DNA from: Daedaleopsis sinensis
Taxonomy: Eukaryota; Basidiomycota; Agaricomycetes; Polyporales; Polyporaceae
Assembly: GCA_033807695.1 (NCBI GenBank)
Contig: CM066300.1
Coordinates: forward strand, 3,782,001-3,846,000
DNA: 64,000 nt
Direction: 5' to 3'
Below the pieces are notes generated by a model. That model was not told the origin of the DNA. It searched no databases and worked only from the letters and a program-made list of their open reading frames with translations. Positions 33,898 through 45,509 of the stretch are shown piece after piece (position 1 is the stretch's first letter; each line of letters starts with the position of its first letter). The translations under genes were made by a program, and so were the position numbers.

Positions 33898-35684
33898 ATG
33901 CTCGCTGCTACTCTGGCTCTCGGTGCACTCGCCGGTTCGGCGCTCGCGACGCCTTCCTTCACCAGCCCGGTCGACGCGGTGAACCTCTTCAAGCGGGCCG
34001 GCTCTGGTTGCTCGACCAACGGAGACGCTTCGTGCACCAACTCCACCAAGGAGACCAACCTGTGCTGCTTCGAGTCGCCGGGAGTACGTCGCTTTTTTGT
34101 GCCAGTGGGCCGGCCTCTCATCATGTATGTCCTACAGGGTCTCCTGCTGCAGACTCAGTTCTGGGACTTCGACCCATCCACCGGCCCCAGCGACAGCTGG
34201 ACTATCCACGGTGCGTTTACCCCGCCCATATGCTCGTTGACTGCGCACAGTGCTGATCGTGTACTCCTCTAGGACTGTGGCCTGACAAGTAAGAATGCTT
34301 CTAATACCATCTCTGCGAGAACGTTCGTGCTCAGCGTTTGCTATGAATAGCTGCGATGGCACGTTCACCGAGAACTGCGACCCTTCTCGCGCTTACACGG
34401 ACATCGCTGGTGTACGTTGCTCTAAGAGTGCTGCGCGACGACTCCGGATGCTGACGCTGTCTATAGTTGTTGACTGACCAAGGCGCCAGCGACACGCTGT
34501 CGTTCATGAAGGAGGTATGCGTATCTGTAACTGATTTCGGCGACATTACTGAAGCTGTTCCTTGCATAGTTCTGGGTTGATATCAATGGCAACGACGAGA
34601 CTTTCTGGGAGGTGAGAGCTTCGTCCTTGCCCTATTGCGTTCGTGCTGACCCAATCCATCGCTTTAGCATGAATGGAGCACCCACGGGACGTGCTACAGC
34701 ACCCTGAAGCCCTCCTGCCTGCCCTCTGGCAGCGCTAAAGGCGCTGAGGCCGTCGCATTCTTCAACACCGTCGTCAAGCTCTTCAAGGTTCGCACTCTTG
34801 TGTGGCCGATCCTCCCACTCCCTCGTGACTGACACAACGTGTAGACCCTCCCCACTTACGACATGCTCGAGTCTGCCGGCATCACCCCTTCGACTAGCAA
34901 GACCTACACCCTCTCGGAGATCACGGCTGCTCTCAAGAAGGCCACAGGTGTCACGCCCGCGCTGAACTGCCAGAGCTCTAGCCTCAATGCCATCGAGTGG
35001 TACTTCCACCTGAAGGGCTCCTTGATCGACGGAGTGTTTGTGCCGATCGGTACGATTTCTCACACACTTGCCCGCTGCCTTCTTGGCTAAGCTTGTTCTT
35101 GTCGGCGTAGATGCTCCCTCCAAGGGGTCGTGTGGCTCGAGTGGGCTCAAGTACCCTCCGAAGTCTGGCTCGACCCCCAGTGTACGTCAGTGTTATCTCG
35201 CGCCCGCGTTGTCTTCTCCATTTGCTAAGGCCTTTGCCGATGCAGGACCCGACTCCTCCGAGCGGTCTGCCCAGTAAGGGCACGATCCACGCGAGCACGA
35301 CCGGCGGTCTCCTCACCGGCGGGACTTGGTCCGTCCAGACGCTCGCTACTTACACCTTCTCCGGCTCGGCGAGCAGCTTCACGATGTCGACCTCGAAGGG
35401 CAAATGCGGCGTCTCTGGCGGGCAGCTGACGTGCGGCAGCGGCGTGGCGTCCACCACCTTCTCCGCTGTGAGTCTGCTCTGCTCCGTATCAGCGCACGTC
35501 CTCTCATCGCTCATCGCTCGTTCTTCCCTGCGCACAGGTCACCTCGGGCAGCAACCTTCTCCTCGCCGTCTCAGGCTCCACCGCCTTCTCCAGCGACGCG
35601 ACCCCGAGCGGGTCCGCCCAGGAGACCGTGTTCACCGGAAGCAGCCACAGCAAGTCCTACACGCTGTCGATCGTCAGTTCGTGA
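33898..35684 (+). CDS. secreted ribonuclease T2 with C-terminal extension
   Basis: Signal peptide MLAATLALGALAGSALATPS, then GCSTNGDASCTNSTKETNLC. The two T2 active-site motifs are present: CAS1 WTIHGLWPDNCDG (first catalytic His, assembled over a 16-nt exon at 34273-34288) and CAS2 FWEHEWSTHGTCYS (Glu and second His). Cysteine-rich flanks and YFHLKGSLIDGVFVPIDAP are typical of fungal T2 enzymes. A Pro/Ser linker (KSGSTPSDPTPPSGLPSK) leads into a C-terminal beta-rich domain of about 110 residues, TWSVQTLATYTFSGSAS through FTGSSHSKSYTLSIVSS. Such extensions occur in Rny1-like fungal RNases. It cleaves RNA via 2',3'-cyclic intermediates, extracellularly or in the vacuole. Around ten short exons; some inner junctions were chosen for frame. 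Confidence 0.9.
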
Positions 35685-36866
35685 GCGTGGGGGTATGCGC
35701 TGCGGCGTTCTGGCAAGCGTTGACGTTGTTATTTGTTGTACTACTAGCCGTTGTACAACATGATTCTGAGAGACTGAAATATACACCGCTTGATATCCTC
35801 CCGTACTTTGCATGTGTGCCGTCAAGGTCATAGTACCGGTAACTGTAAGTAGAGATCAGCAGCTCTCACAACACCGGAGAAACCCTCGGTAGGATGGTTG
35901 TGAGCGCATGGCTTAGGACGATAGTCCCTCGTTCTAGGATGATAATCCCTCGTTCTAGGATATGTGGTCCCAGGCGACTGCAGTCAGGACTCGGGCCTTC
36001 GAGCGACGACCAGGGACAAGCGTTTCGCCATGTGCATGTGCATGTCTTCCTGACCACGCGGAGGGACGGATATGGTAGCGGCTTCCGGAGAACGACCTCC
36101 AGATTAAGCGTGCCGAGGAAGAAGGAGGATATGGATATGGATGCATAACACCCGGCGGTCGGCGCGCGTTATTTGGGGGATGAGCACTGAGCTGACCGAG
36201 GCGGCGGCACTCTCGGATTGTTGTGGCATCGCGGGGAATGGGCTGCTTGGTCCGACGGGTGCCTGGCCAAGACGTAAAATATCGACGCGGGGAGTGTGGT
36301 GTGTAGGGCTTCGCGAAGATCCGGGCCAGCAGTGCAGGATAAGTGTACACCTTAAACTCTGGGTACTGTATTGCGCGGGTGCGCAGGTGTGCAGGGGGGC
36401 GAAGCCGGAGAATCACCGACAGAGCTACAGAGACAGCTGAAGATCCTGGGAGGCTGCACTGGGAGATGTCCATGTTTCAGGATGTGGGAAGAGATCGTCC
36501 GCGGGAGAAGGTGCCGTTGCTTGTCGTTGCTCTGGTGATTGCAGCCGTTGAGGCGGCATAGTCCGAAGAGCTATGTAAAGTGATCTCCATCTACCGGTAC
36601 TCCGAAGGAGGGCTATTCGAGGCCCGCATTACTGCTTGGGGACTGTGAGTGGATATGAGGAGGCTCGGCGTAGTGAAAAGAGGATGCGTGGTTTAGGAAG
36701 AAGGAGATCATGACAAAAATTGTCAGCACATGAGAAGGAGGTCGTCATGTTTAGTTGAATTGACCGCAGGAGTTCCGTTACGTCCTACGGATGGCTCTGG
36801 TAGGGTATTGCACGCCAGTGAGGTCGAGAGTATTCGGAAACCCGGAGCGACCTTCGCCACGCGCCT
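35685..36866. other. convergent intergenic region with a 21-bp tandem repeat
   Basis: 1.2 kb between the 3' ends of the RNase T2 and F-box genes. It holds two near-identical 20-mers (35921-35940 and 35942-35961, one mismatch, period 21 bp). Frames up to 172 codons occur on the minus strand, but with no family signal and no splice logic; I call no gene. Confidence 0.4.
35921..35961. repeat. two-copy tandem repeat, 21-bp period
   Basis: Two copies of a 20-mer of the form ATARTCCCTCGTTCTAGGAT separated by one base and differing at one position. It lies in non-coding sequence downstream of RNase T2. No function is apparent. Confidence 0.8.
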
Positions 36867-38616
36867 TTAGCCTGAACTCGCCGGGACCAACGCCGCCTTC
36901 GCGGAACGACGTTCGCGCAACGTTGCAGAAATCCTCGACCATGCGAGATTGGGATCCTGGAAGTACCCACGGAAGCTCGTGTCTAGGTCGGGGAACAGGC
37001 GGTCAACCAGGTCCACCGTCTCCACAATGGAACTGGCGGAGGTGCACACCCCTCTCTGTCTATCGTCCGCGACGAATAGCCGTCGGAGAGGGTGCGGATG
37101 TGTTGCACCGCCATACGGCAGAGGACCTATGCTTTCGATATCGTGAACCAGGTAGGGGAGGATGAGCTCCTGGAGCGAGGGACAATGTCGTGCGAGATGG
37201 ACGAGTATGCACGGGGTGGGGACGGGACCCGCGGCATCCCATGCTCGAAAATCGAGGGTTAGGGTGCGCAATGCCGTCCACGAGCGTGCGATGTCCGAGA
37301 ACGTCTCGTCGTCCGCGGATAGCTTGGTCGGGCCGTCATAACAGAGGATGAAGCTCTGCAGGCCGCTCAGGAACAGGAGGGGCTGGAGAAGGCCGCGAAG
37401 CGACGCGCGCCGGGCGTGAGGACCCGCGGCTCCGACGTAAACTCTGTTGAAATGCAGGCGCAGATCCCGGAGCGTGTCCGGCCTGAGTGTGTGCGCGAGC
37501 CCGGCGGTGCAGGACGGGAAGTCCGAGCTGTTGGCGGAGTCGTCGAAGATGGATATGAACGCGGATCGTAAGGCGGGGTAGCTGCCGGCTGCGAGAAGGT
37601 CGGATATGTCGGGGCTCGAGCCAAATATCTCAAGCTTGCACAGCGATGGGGAGGACACGGGCGAATGGAGATGGAGCTCTGGGCCCGCACCAATCGGAGC
37701 GCTGACTTCGACGATGGGGATCTTCGAAGTTAACGTGTGCAGCTCGTCAGCTGTTACGTATGTTGACTCGAGGTGGATGCTGCGTAGATGCGAATGTTGC
37801 ACAAGTTCTTCTACAAGCCTCGGGCCAATGCGCCGATCCGTCGCTGTCTGCAAGGTGAAGCTCTTCAGATATGGGGAAACTTCACGCAACTTGCGCAGGA
37901 GGGCCGGAAGCTGCTCGTCTCCACCCGTCTCCTGGATTAAATCGACGGTGAGGTGTGAAAGGTTGGAGGAGAGAAAGCTCAGGCACGGGTCTTCTATCGA
38001 GACCAAATGCCAAGTTAGCACCTGTAGATACGGGAAGACAGAGACACCGTGATTCTTGTCTAGTACGGCCCGAATGAGCTTTGCATTCCACAACGCCGTC
38101 TCTGGGTCAGACGGAAGTGGCCACGGATACGATTCCTCCGCCGAGACAGAAGGGAGATAGTCGATGCTCAGGATGTAGGTTGAGTATCCGAGAAAACGGT
38201 TCCAGCAGTCCGAATCAGTCCATCGCGCGGCCTCGAATATCTGGGCGCACAAGGTTAACAGCTACCGAATGATCTGGAGCCTGACAACTAACCTGTGCGT
38301 ATTGTGCATGGTTGTAGCTACGCAGAGTGGGTACCGAGGGAGGGGCGAAAAGATTCCAGAGAGGAACAACGCTTGGCAATGAGCTCCAAATGATCCGTAT
38401 AGCTGGCGCGTTGAATGTGCGACAGACTTGCGCACACCGACTGAGGTCAGCACGGGAGAGTTGACGTTGGCGAAGACCGGTAAATATTTGCCAGACAATA
38501 TCGTAGGATGTGAGAGCTTTGTGACAAGCAGAAACCCCTTGAGGGTCGGATTCGGAGGCGGCAGCTTGGGGTACACTGGCATCGGCGAAGTTGAGAGCCT
38601 TGGTTACTACGAGCAT
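36867..38616 (-). CDS. F-box protein with leucine-rich-repeat-like C-terminus
   Basis: Two exons, 38616-38293 and 38240-36867, give 565 residues. Residues about 30-90 carry an F-box: SYDIVWQIFTGLRQRQLSRA, DLSRCAQVCRTFNAPAIRII and WSSLPSVVPLWNLF. The remainder has irregular leucine-rich repeats (SNLSHLTVDLIQ, PYLKSFTLQTAT, LRSIHLESTYVT, LRTLTLDFRAWD, CPSLQELILPYLV) and ends with DLVDRLFPDLDTSF. This architecture is a huge lineage-specific family in Agaricomycetes, acting as substrate adaptors of SCF ubiquitin ligases. The target is unknown. The ATG at 38616 is the most upstream in the frame; a GTG 12 nt earlier is not used. The single 52-nt intron has GT-AG ends. Confidence 0.82.
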
Positions 38617-39136
38617 ATTCAAGTGCACAATTCGCCCGAACTATTGATTGAACATCAATCAGCATCTTCATTTTAGGCAGGTTATGTTCTTGAGACTGCA
38701 CTTACTGCAGATTGTTTTCGGAGTCAGTCTGGGTTGTGGTCGCAACTAACCATGCACGGTACGGTCGGAGTCTTCGGAGAATCAGTCATGGTCGCCCGGC
38801 CCGGCTTGTTCCGCCTTCCAAAACAGCATCAAAGGCAAGACGCAACCTGGATTCAACGCCCACATACTATGCCCTCGAGCTCTGTGTATGCCTGGTGTAC
38901 GCGCACAATCATAGCCCTGTGGATGCGTCAATATTGGCGGTTGTGACACTTGTCAGTGCTGACGCAGCTGCCAAGTCTTCGATACCCGCCCGAGTGATGA
39001 GGCCGAGACTCACGTATACCTATATAGTACGGTACGTAAAGCACATTCAAATTCGAAGGGACCCTCTGACTCTCAAACTCAAGCTCATTCACCTCATTTT
39101 CTTACCTGTCCTGTCGTAATTCTAACTGTGCCTACC

Positions 39137-39380
39137 CCAGAGGAACGGCAGGTCCACAATGCGGCTATTAAGTACGTATTGGTGAGTCATGGGCCGTTTT
39201 GGTAAAGCTCACTCTTTAGCAGCAACGGGCCCGACCCTCCTAGGCCTGAGGAAACGAATGATCGATTGCGCCGTAAGTTGGAAGAGATCGAGGGGACCGC
39301 TGACACCAAGAAGCGTTCGCCGCGAGCACTGAAACTAAGAAGTCTGACACTGTTATGACCCCGACGTCGCCGTCAAAGTG
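39137..39380 (+). pseudogene. possible broken gene fragment
   Basis: The text reads PTPEERQVHNAAIK, then a GT-AG-bounded gap, then NSNGPDPPRPEETNDRLRRK and LEEIEGTADTKK. After a frame change, STETKKSDTVMTPTSPSK follows before a stop. The charged coiled-coil character and splice-like join look like coding sequence, but no start codon and no continuous frame exist. It may be a relic or an exon of an unrecognised short gene. I cannot name a family. Confidence 0.22.
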
Positions 39381-40725
39381 AGCGCATATTAACTGGGTCA
39401 TTCTCGCTGAGGTTGATCATAGGTTGATGGAGATGAGCATGCGGAGAGGAGTCTTGGGCTTGTGGCATTGGCTGAGTAATGTGACGTATACTGTCGTCCA
39501 ATGTAAACATCGTTAATTCTCTTTCAGGGGCCACCGCAGCATGCAAATGACGCAGTTCGTGAATGCTGAGACTGGTGTGGATGGCGTGTACGGAGACGAA
39601 GTCTACCTGGAAAGTCGAAGAATCAGCCATCGCATCACATGGTACGCGCGAAGTACTCCCGGAGCTTACCGTCATACATACGTCGATGGGAAGGACTTAC
39701 GCAGTGAGTATTGCCCTCCCTAATCTTTGAGAAGCTTGGCTCAGTATGACATACTGCCTTCCCCACTCCTCGGGCAGCTGGGCCAAGTATGACATATGAG
39801 CGGGATTGATGGGAAAAATACCGAACCCACTTTCTAGCCAGTCTGCCAATCATAGATGCTCTGACAATAGGGGGCATGATGCATGGATTCCCGAGTATGG
39901 ATTGGCGTCGGAGAGACGGGACGGTGGGTATCGGCGGTGGAGCACAGGTTTGCGTCAGTCGGGCATGCGGTCCAAACTTTCCGATACAAGCGACCGCGCT
40001 AGCACTGCGAAATCGCTTATGGGGTTTGCTAGCTCGAGCTCCGTTGACGTTAACGTTGGAGGTCACAAGTGTGAACGGAGGAAGAGCATCGTGAACTATA
40101 CGGTAGAGGGTGACATTGCGTGGGGAGAGGAGGATGCGCGTGGACAGGATGGTCAACGAAGGGAATGGGACCCCGGGGGAGGAGGAAGAGAAGGGAACGC
40201 GAGCATCTCAGGGTGGAGTGCAAGCGTGTCCGAGATGTGTCAAGAGAAGGCCGCAGCGTCGGTGTGTGGCCTGGGACTGGGAAGAAACTCGGGAGGTTGG
40301 ACGAAAAAGGCAGTCGGAGGGAGGAGAGCGCGCTGGAGGTTTCGAATGGGGGACTGATAATGGTGTGATAAGCGGGGATGGCGCACCATGCCGAACGTCA
40401 CACCTACGGCCGTGCTCGAAGCAGGCACATCTGACTGCTCATGCCGGCCTCGCCGACCCAGTGGCATGCCCGTACAGACCGCTTTATGCCGCAGTCGACG
40501 ACGAGCAGCGTGGTCTGCACGACGAGCGGACCACGCTTGGCGGTGGCAACGCAAATGCGGTAGGAGACTTGCTCGGAAAGGAAATGTCGGCATGACGCGT
40601 GACGTCATGGGCCCGAAAGGCGAAAGAAGTTAGAACTGTGGACGCTCGATGCGCCGGTGAAAAACCATTAATGACTTCGTCCGTAACGGAGCAATCATCC
40701 TTTCCTTCGACCGCCACCATCTCCC

Positions 40726-40732
40726 TATAAAT
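40726..40732 (+). promoter_or_regulatory. TATA box of the DUF89 phosphatase gene
   Basis: TATAAAT, 132-138 bp upstream of the DUF89 start codon, followed by a CT-rich leader (about 40740-40860) of the kind seen before many fungal start codons. Confidence 0.55.
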
Positions 40733-40863
40733 CCCTCAGGTCAGTCTCCATTCCTTCCCCAGTCCTCTGCTCGACTTCGACAGCGCCTCGTCGTTGAATA
40801 CCTCCTCCGTTCCATACACACACATACCACCCCCGCCCTCCCCTCCTACATCCCCTCGTCGCC

Positions 40864-43036
40864 ATGGCTAACGACTCCTATTTCCCCCCAACACCCCCAC
40901 ATGACGGGACTGACTCTGCTGCCCAGGAAACCAAGATGCCCGCTGAGCTTGCCCCCAACGCTGCTGCACCGCCGGCCAACGCACCGACGGGGACAAAGGA
41001 TGCTCCCAACCGCATGGCTCTCAAGCTCTCCCACTTGCCCAGTCGGCAGAAGATCAAGCCCGTGTACCCTAGGTCTCCCTCTATGGTATGTGTCCATACA
41101 TCGTCCCTACACATTACCGTTGGTCGCATATACGTACGGACTATATGCGCCTCCAGTATATGCGGTGTGCGGATATGATTGATTCATATTCGTGCAGATC
41201 GACCCAAACAACCCTCCATGGCCTGCGTACCGCGGCTACCATGAGTGAGTCCCTCGAGTGGCGTCCATCTGTCGCCACAACAGTCCTCACCTGTACTTCA
41301 GGTACTCATTTGCGTATGCTACGATGGGTCAACGTCTCCCCACCATTCTTGGAAAGGCGATCGACGATGTCGTTCTGACGCTGAACCAAGAGTACGACGA
41401 GGAACGCATTCTCGACCTCGTTCAATGTATCGAACGTATGGACGCTCTGAAGCAGGAGCTTCAGCAACAGGCGAAGCTTCGTTCGATCATTGACGACGGA
41501 GAGGCGGATGTGGCGCTTTGGAACAAGCTAATCGCGAAGTATTTCCAGGGTATGTGACCTGATCCGCACTTGCATTCATTGAGTATGGCTGACAAATGAG
41601 CTCCACAGGGAAGACTTACATGAATGCGCCGTGGCTGTTTGCTGAGGCGTACAAGTACCGCCGTCTGCAAGAGTGTTTCAGTGTGAGCAAACATTGGAAG
41701 AACTACGATGTGTTCTTCCGGCAGAAGGTCAGCATTATCTGCGATCCATTGGGCATACCACTCACACGGCATATAGTGCGACACATTCTCGCGATCTTAT
41801 GAGGCTGTCTTCGAGCTTTCTATGCGATTCGCCGAGCCCTTCCGCCTCAAGGACGAATTCTCAGCTGCCGAGAAGCTCGAGGCCGAACGACTGATGTTTA
41901 TGGAGCTCACCCAAAGTATGCCAACATCTCTTTGCATGTATTGACATCGCTTATGCATTCTTGACTGCAGTTTGCCTTTGGGGAAACTCTACGGATCTGT
42001 CACTCCTGATCAACATGACCGAAGATCAGATCAAGTCTCTTCAGTCTACTGGCGGCGAGAACCTCGCTGCGACGGAGAAGAATATTCTCGGTAACCACAT
42101 GAAGCGTCTATGGGAAACTGTTGTCAACCTGCGGAGCAACACTGGGGGCAGGGTCGACTTCATCCTCGATAATGCTGGTTTCGAGCTGTACTGCGATTGT
42201 GTCTACGGTGAGTCATGGATTCGATTAATTAAGTGCACCGTGCCAACATACTGACCTTATTGAAGCGGACTTCCTGATCCAGAGTGGCCTCGCGAAGGAG
42301 GTTCGCTTCCACGGGAAGCGGTACCCCTGGTTCGTATCCGACGTGACCAAAAAGGACTGGGATTGGCTCTTGAACTCCATGGTCTACGGCCATCTATTCT
42401 CTAACGCCACAGACGAGGAGAAGGACAGCCTGAAACGTCTTGGTATGCGCTGGAAGGTAAGCTATGATCAAGGCCAACTTCAATGCTGTTCTGCGACTGA
42501 CATCATGATGTCAGCAATACGAGAAGCAGGGCAAATGGATATACGAGCAGCACCCGTTCTGGTGCACCGGGTTCACGTACTGGGAGCTGCACAATGAAGC
42601 TCCTGATTTGTTCCTCCACCTGTCGCGCTCAGACCTCGTCATCTTCAAGGGAGACCTGAACCACCGAAAGGTCAGCATTTGTATGCGCTCGTGTAGAAAT
42701 GTTCGCTGATAGTGTCTTTTCTCAGTTGACTTACGACTGTGCTGCACCTCCGTCGACGGACTTCGAGATCGCTATCGGTCCGATGGCGTCCGCCGCTGGC
42801 GCTCCCATGATCTGCAGTATGCGTACGATCAAGAGCGACGTCGTTGTCGGCCTTGGCCAAGATGGTGACGAGTTGGCAGAGCGTCTGGACAAGGAAGAGC
42901 CGGGCTGGAAGATCAGTGGCAAATACGTATGTTCTCAGTTTCTCATCGCTGCGATAGGAGAAACTCAACCTTCGATCTGCAGGCTGTGGTCCTCCTTTCA
43001 GAAGGTCGTCCTGGAGAGAAGGTCTTCTTCACTTGA
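40864..43036 (+). CDS. DUF89 damage-control phosphatase (ARMT1-like)
   Basis: About ten exons encode roughly 500 residues. A Pro/Ala-rich leader (MANDSYFPPTPPHDG) precedes IDPNNPPWPAYRGYHEYSFA, TMGQRLPTILGKAIDDVVL, KTYMNAPWLFAEAYKYRRL, ICLWGNSTDLSLLINM, and the metal-site motif FILDNAGFELYCDCVYADFL (Asp-Asn...Glu). VRFHGKRYPWFVSDVTKKDW and LVIFKGDLNHRKLTYDC (Lys and Asn of the active site) follow, then MICSMRTIKSDVVVGL and ISGKYAVVLLSEGRPGEKVF. These define DUF89 family III (ARMT1, yeast Hrt2/YMR027W), Mn2+/Co2+-dependent phosphatases acting on sugar phosphates such as fructose-1-phosphate to limit harmful side products. A protein-carboxyl methyltransferase role proposed for human ARMT1 is disputed. 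Confidence 0.9.
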
Positions 43037-43973
43037 AGCATATACCCGGCAGTCCTCTCATCTGATAGCGTTGTCCCTGGAGGGATGTGTACAATAACTG
43101 TCAGCATTGATATCTCTGTCCTCAAGCATTCAAATCCACGATGAAGTCGCCTCCGCTTGTACTATGTTGTTGGCATCCATGTATTCATAGTATTCCTAGA
43201 CACAATCAGTATAAGTACTGTATTTCAGGTTGTCAGATCTGTGAACGAGAAACCTCAGGTCCGTTTCACGTGACTTTTGATCTGGTGGTGGTCAATTTGT
43301 GCTACCCTCTTGTCCGGACGCTATGATTCTGAACTCTCCGGGATACTTTCCTTACTAGCAGGTCACTCAATATAGCAATCCGGTAGGCTTTTCCTCTAGT
43401 ACATACCCGCCAATATATAACGAGCTCACTAGTACGCCAAACTGCGACTTGTTCTTGTAGACTCTCATCTAGGTTGACCGAATGCACACAGCGACGCACA
43501 CTGACTAGGACAGGACAGGAGGTAACGCGAGAATGCATCAGCAGCTACCAGAGGCCCCACCCCACGGTCGACGACTCGGAAGTAACTCCGGTGCAAGGGA
43601 AGTGCCAAGTACTGATAAACGGTGGTCGATGGCCGACGGGACCGGGTGTAAAGCTGATACATCAGGATGCAATCTCTAAAGACTACGAGCTGCATGTCAG
43701 ATGCTCATTTTGACATGCCATAATCCCTCTCAGCCGTCGGACGCTGCAGTCAGGACTCATAACAGCGCGAGAACGGCGAACGTCTCATGGTCGTTTAGTG
43801 CGTCTTGGCGGAGCCGGGCGTGCGGTGTGAGGAACGAGAAGGGGATGGACGTGAAGGGGAGGATTCGGACGTGGGTCGCGCATTGCGAGAGGGTAAATAC
43901 CACTTTCTTCGGGGGTTGTCCAGCGCAGGACCTACTCGACAGCTCGAACCCGTACCCCACCTTTGACTGTGGC
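43037..43973. other. intergenic, no gene seen
   Basis: 937 bp between two plus-strand genes. The frame upstream of the dehydrogenase start is open, but it has no earlier ATG that fits the Rossmann start and no conserved content. Contains the dehydrogenase promoter. Confidence 0.4.
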
Positions 43974-45012
43974 ATGGCTCCTAAGATATGGCTTAGTGCG
44001 TTTGCTACATCACATTGCACGACGTCGTGCTCACCGTGTCCCGTCTCAACAGTCACAGGCGCATCGAGTGGCCTCGGCCGTCAGCTCACCGAGATCGTTC
44101 TTGAGAATGGGGACATCGCAGTCGCGACCGTGCGCCGTCCGGAGGTGCTCTCAGACCTTACCGCCAAGTACCCCCCGGAACGCCTCCTCGTGCTCACGCT
44201 CGACATCAGCATTCCCCAAGAGATCCCCGGGACGTTCGCCGCGATCAAGGAGAAGTTCGGCCGGCTCGACGTCGTCTTCAACAACGCGGGGTACGTCGTG
44301 GGCGGGCCGGTTGAGCTCGTGAACGAGGCGGACGCGCGTGCGATGTTCGAGACGAACTTCTGGGGGAACGCAAGCGTCACGCGCGAGGCGGTCAGGTTCA
44401 TGAGGGACGTGAACCCCAGCGGAGTGGGCGGTCGGATTCTGCAGAACTCGTCGCTCTCTGGCGTCTTGGGGACGATTTGGGCGGGGCATTACTCCGCAGC
44501 CAAGTTTGGTACGTTCCGGCCTGAGTTCTCGGGGCCTGTCTGCCTCAGGCCGATCATTCACGTCCACGTCTTCTAGCGTTGGGCGGGCTCAGCGAGGCGT
44601 TTGCGGCAGAGCTTGACCCCACTTGGAACATCCGAGTAAGCACCGGACAGAGATCCGCCAGACGAAGCTGACCGTAAACCTCTGGCAGATAACCATCGTC
44701 CATACCGGCCCATTCGACACCCCGGCTCTGACCAAGGCCAAGGTTCGCTGGCCGCCATCCCATCCCGCCTACGAGAAGCCGACCTCTCCCACTGCAGGGG
44801 TTCAGAGCTTTTTGGACAGCTTTGTCCCGCCGGGTGACCCCAGGAAGGGCATGCAGGTGGTGTACAAGCTCGCCGGCCTGGAGGATCCTCCGATGCACTT
44901 CCCACTCAGCAAGGCCGCGTTGGAAGCGCAAACGACCAAGGGCACGCAGTTGCTCGAGGAAGCGAAGAAGTACGCGTCCTGGTCCGACGATGTGGATAAG
45001 ACTCCTGCTTAG
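43974..45012 (+). CDS. short-chain dehydrogenase/reductase
   Basis: Exons 43974-43995, 44053-44508, 44577-44635 and 44689-45012 give 286 residues. The 22-nt first exon encodes MAPKIWL. Joined to exon 2 this yields LITGASSGLGRQLTEIVL, the TGxxxGxG cofactor loop. LDVVFNNAGYVVGG (NNAG), ILQNSSLSGVLG (catalytic Ser) and HYSAAKFALGGLSEAFAAEL (YxxxK) complete the classical SDR tetrad. The C-terminal part (TIVHTGPFDTPALTKAKVR, with FLDSFVPPGDPRKGMQVVYK) is typical of fungal NADP(H)-dependent oxidoreductases of the SDR5C-like group. The substrate is not readable. No pathway neighbours suggest one. Confidence 0.88.
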
Positions 45013-45509
45013 TAGTTGTAAACCTACAAGATTGTTTGAATTCGAAATCGTGATGTATCTCACCGCAGCCGCACTCAACGAATGAGCTCGGAGTGACCTG
45101 GGGAGAAGGGATGAGGTAAGCGAGTAAGCCTGAGTAGCAGTCCGATGTGCACGTCGACGGTTGCTCTGAGTCATGTAGACGTCAGACTCGACCACCTAAG
45201 CATGACTGGGGGGCTTTCTGTAGCTCGATTGCTGAACGCTGAACGATGACACTTTGTGATCGGTGTGTGATGACAGTATAGCAGCCGAGCTCGCAAGAGA
45301 GAGTCTACTTGGATTCGTGAGATATATATCGCGGGCTGCGGACTGTGTACATTGCGAGATTCTCGGCGCGGAGGTTGGGAGAGCACTAATAGAAGAGCCA
45401 GCCAGCCATTGCGCGTATGGCGCACATGTGTAAGCGAATATGAACTTGGCACGGGTACTGAATAGACGGAGTTACATTACTTTTCATACACAGGTTCACG
45501 ACGTTTTGA
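45013..45509. other. convergent 3' intergenic region
   Basis: 497 bp between the dehydrogenase and UTP13 stop codons. No coding signal or RNA gene. Confidence 0.45.

Larger units (their letters stand above)
38617..40863. other. 2.2-kb divergent region with a coding-like fragment and a promoter
   Basis: This separates the F-box gene (minus) from the DUF89 gene (plus). Around 39137-39380 there is a short coding-like fragment described separately. From 39770 to 40640 the DNA is purine-rich on the plus strand with overlapping frames on both strands and no family signal. The last 140 bp is the DUF89 promoter. Confidence 0.4.

Noticed and set aside
40110..40595. Purine-rich frames (Arg/Glu/Gly-rich) upstream of DUF89
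   Set aside because: Composition is explained by purine-rich DNA; overlapping frames on both strands are equally open.
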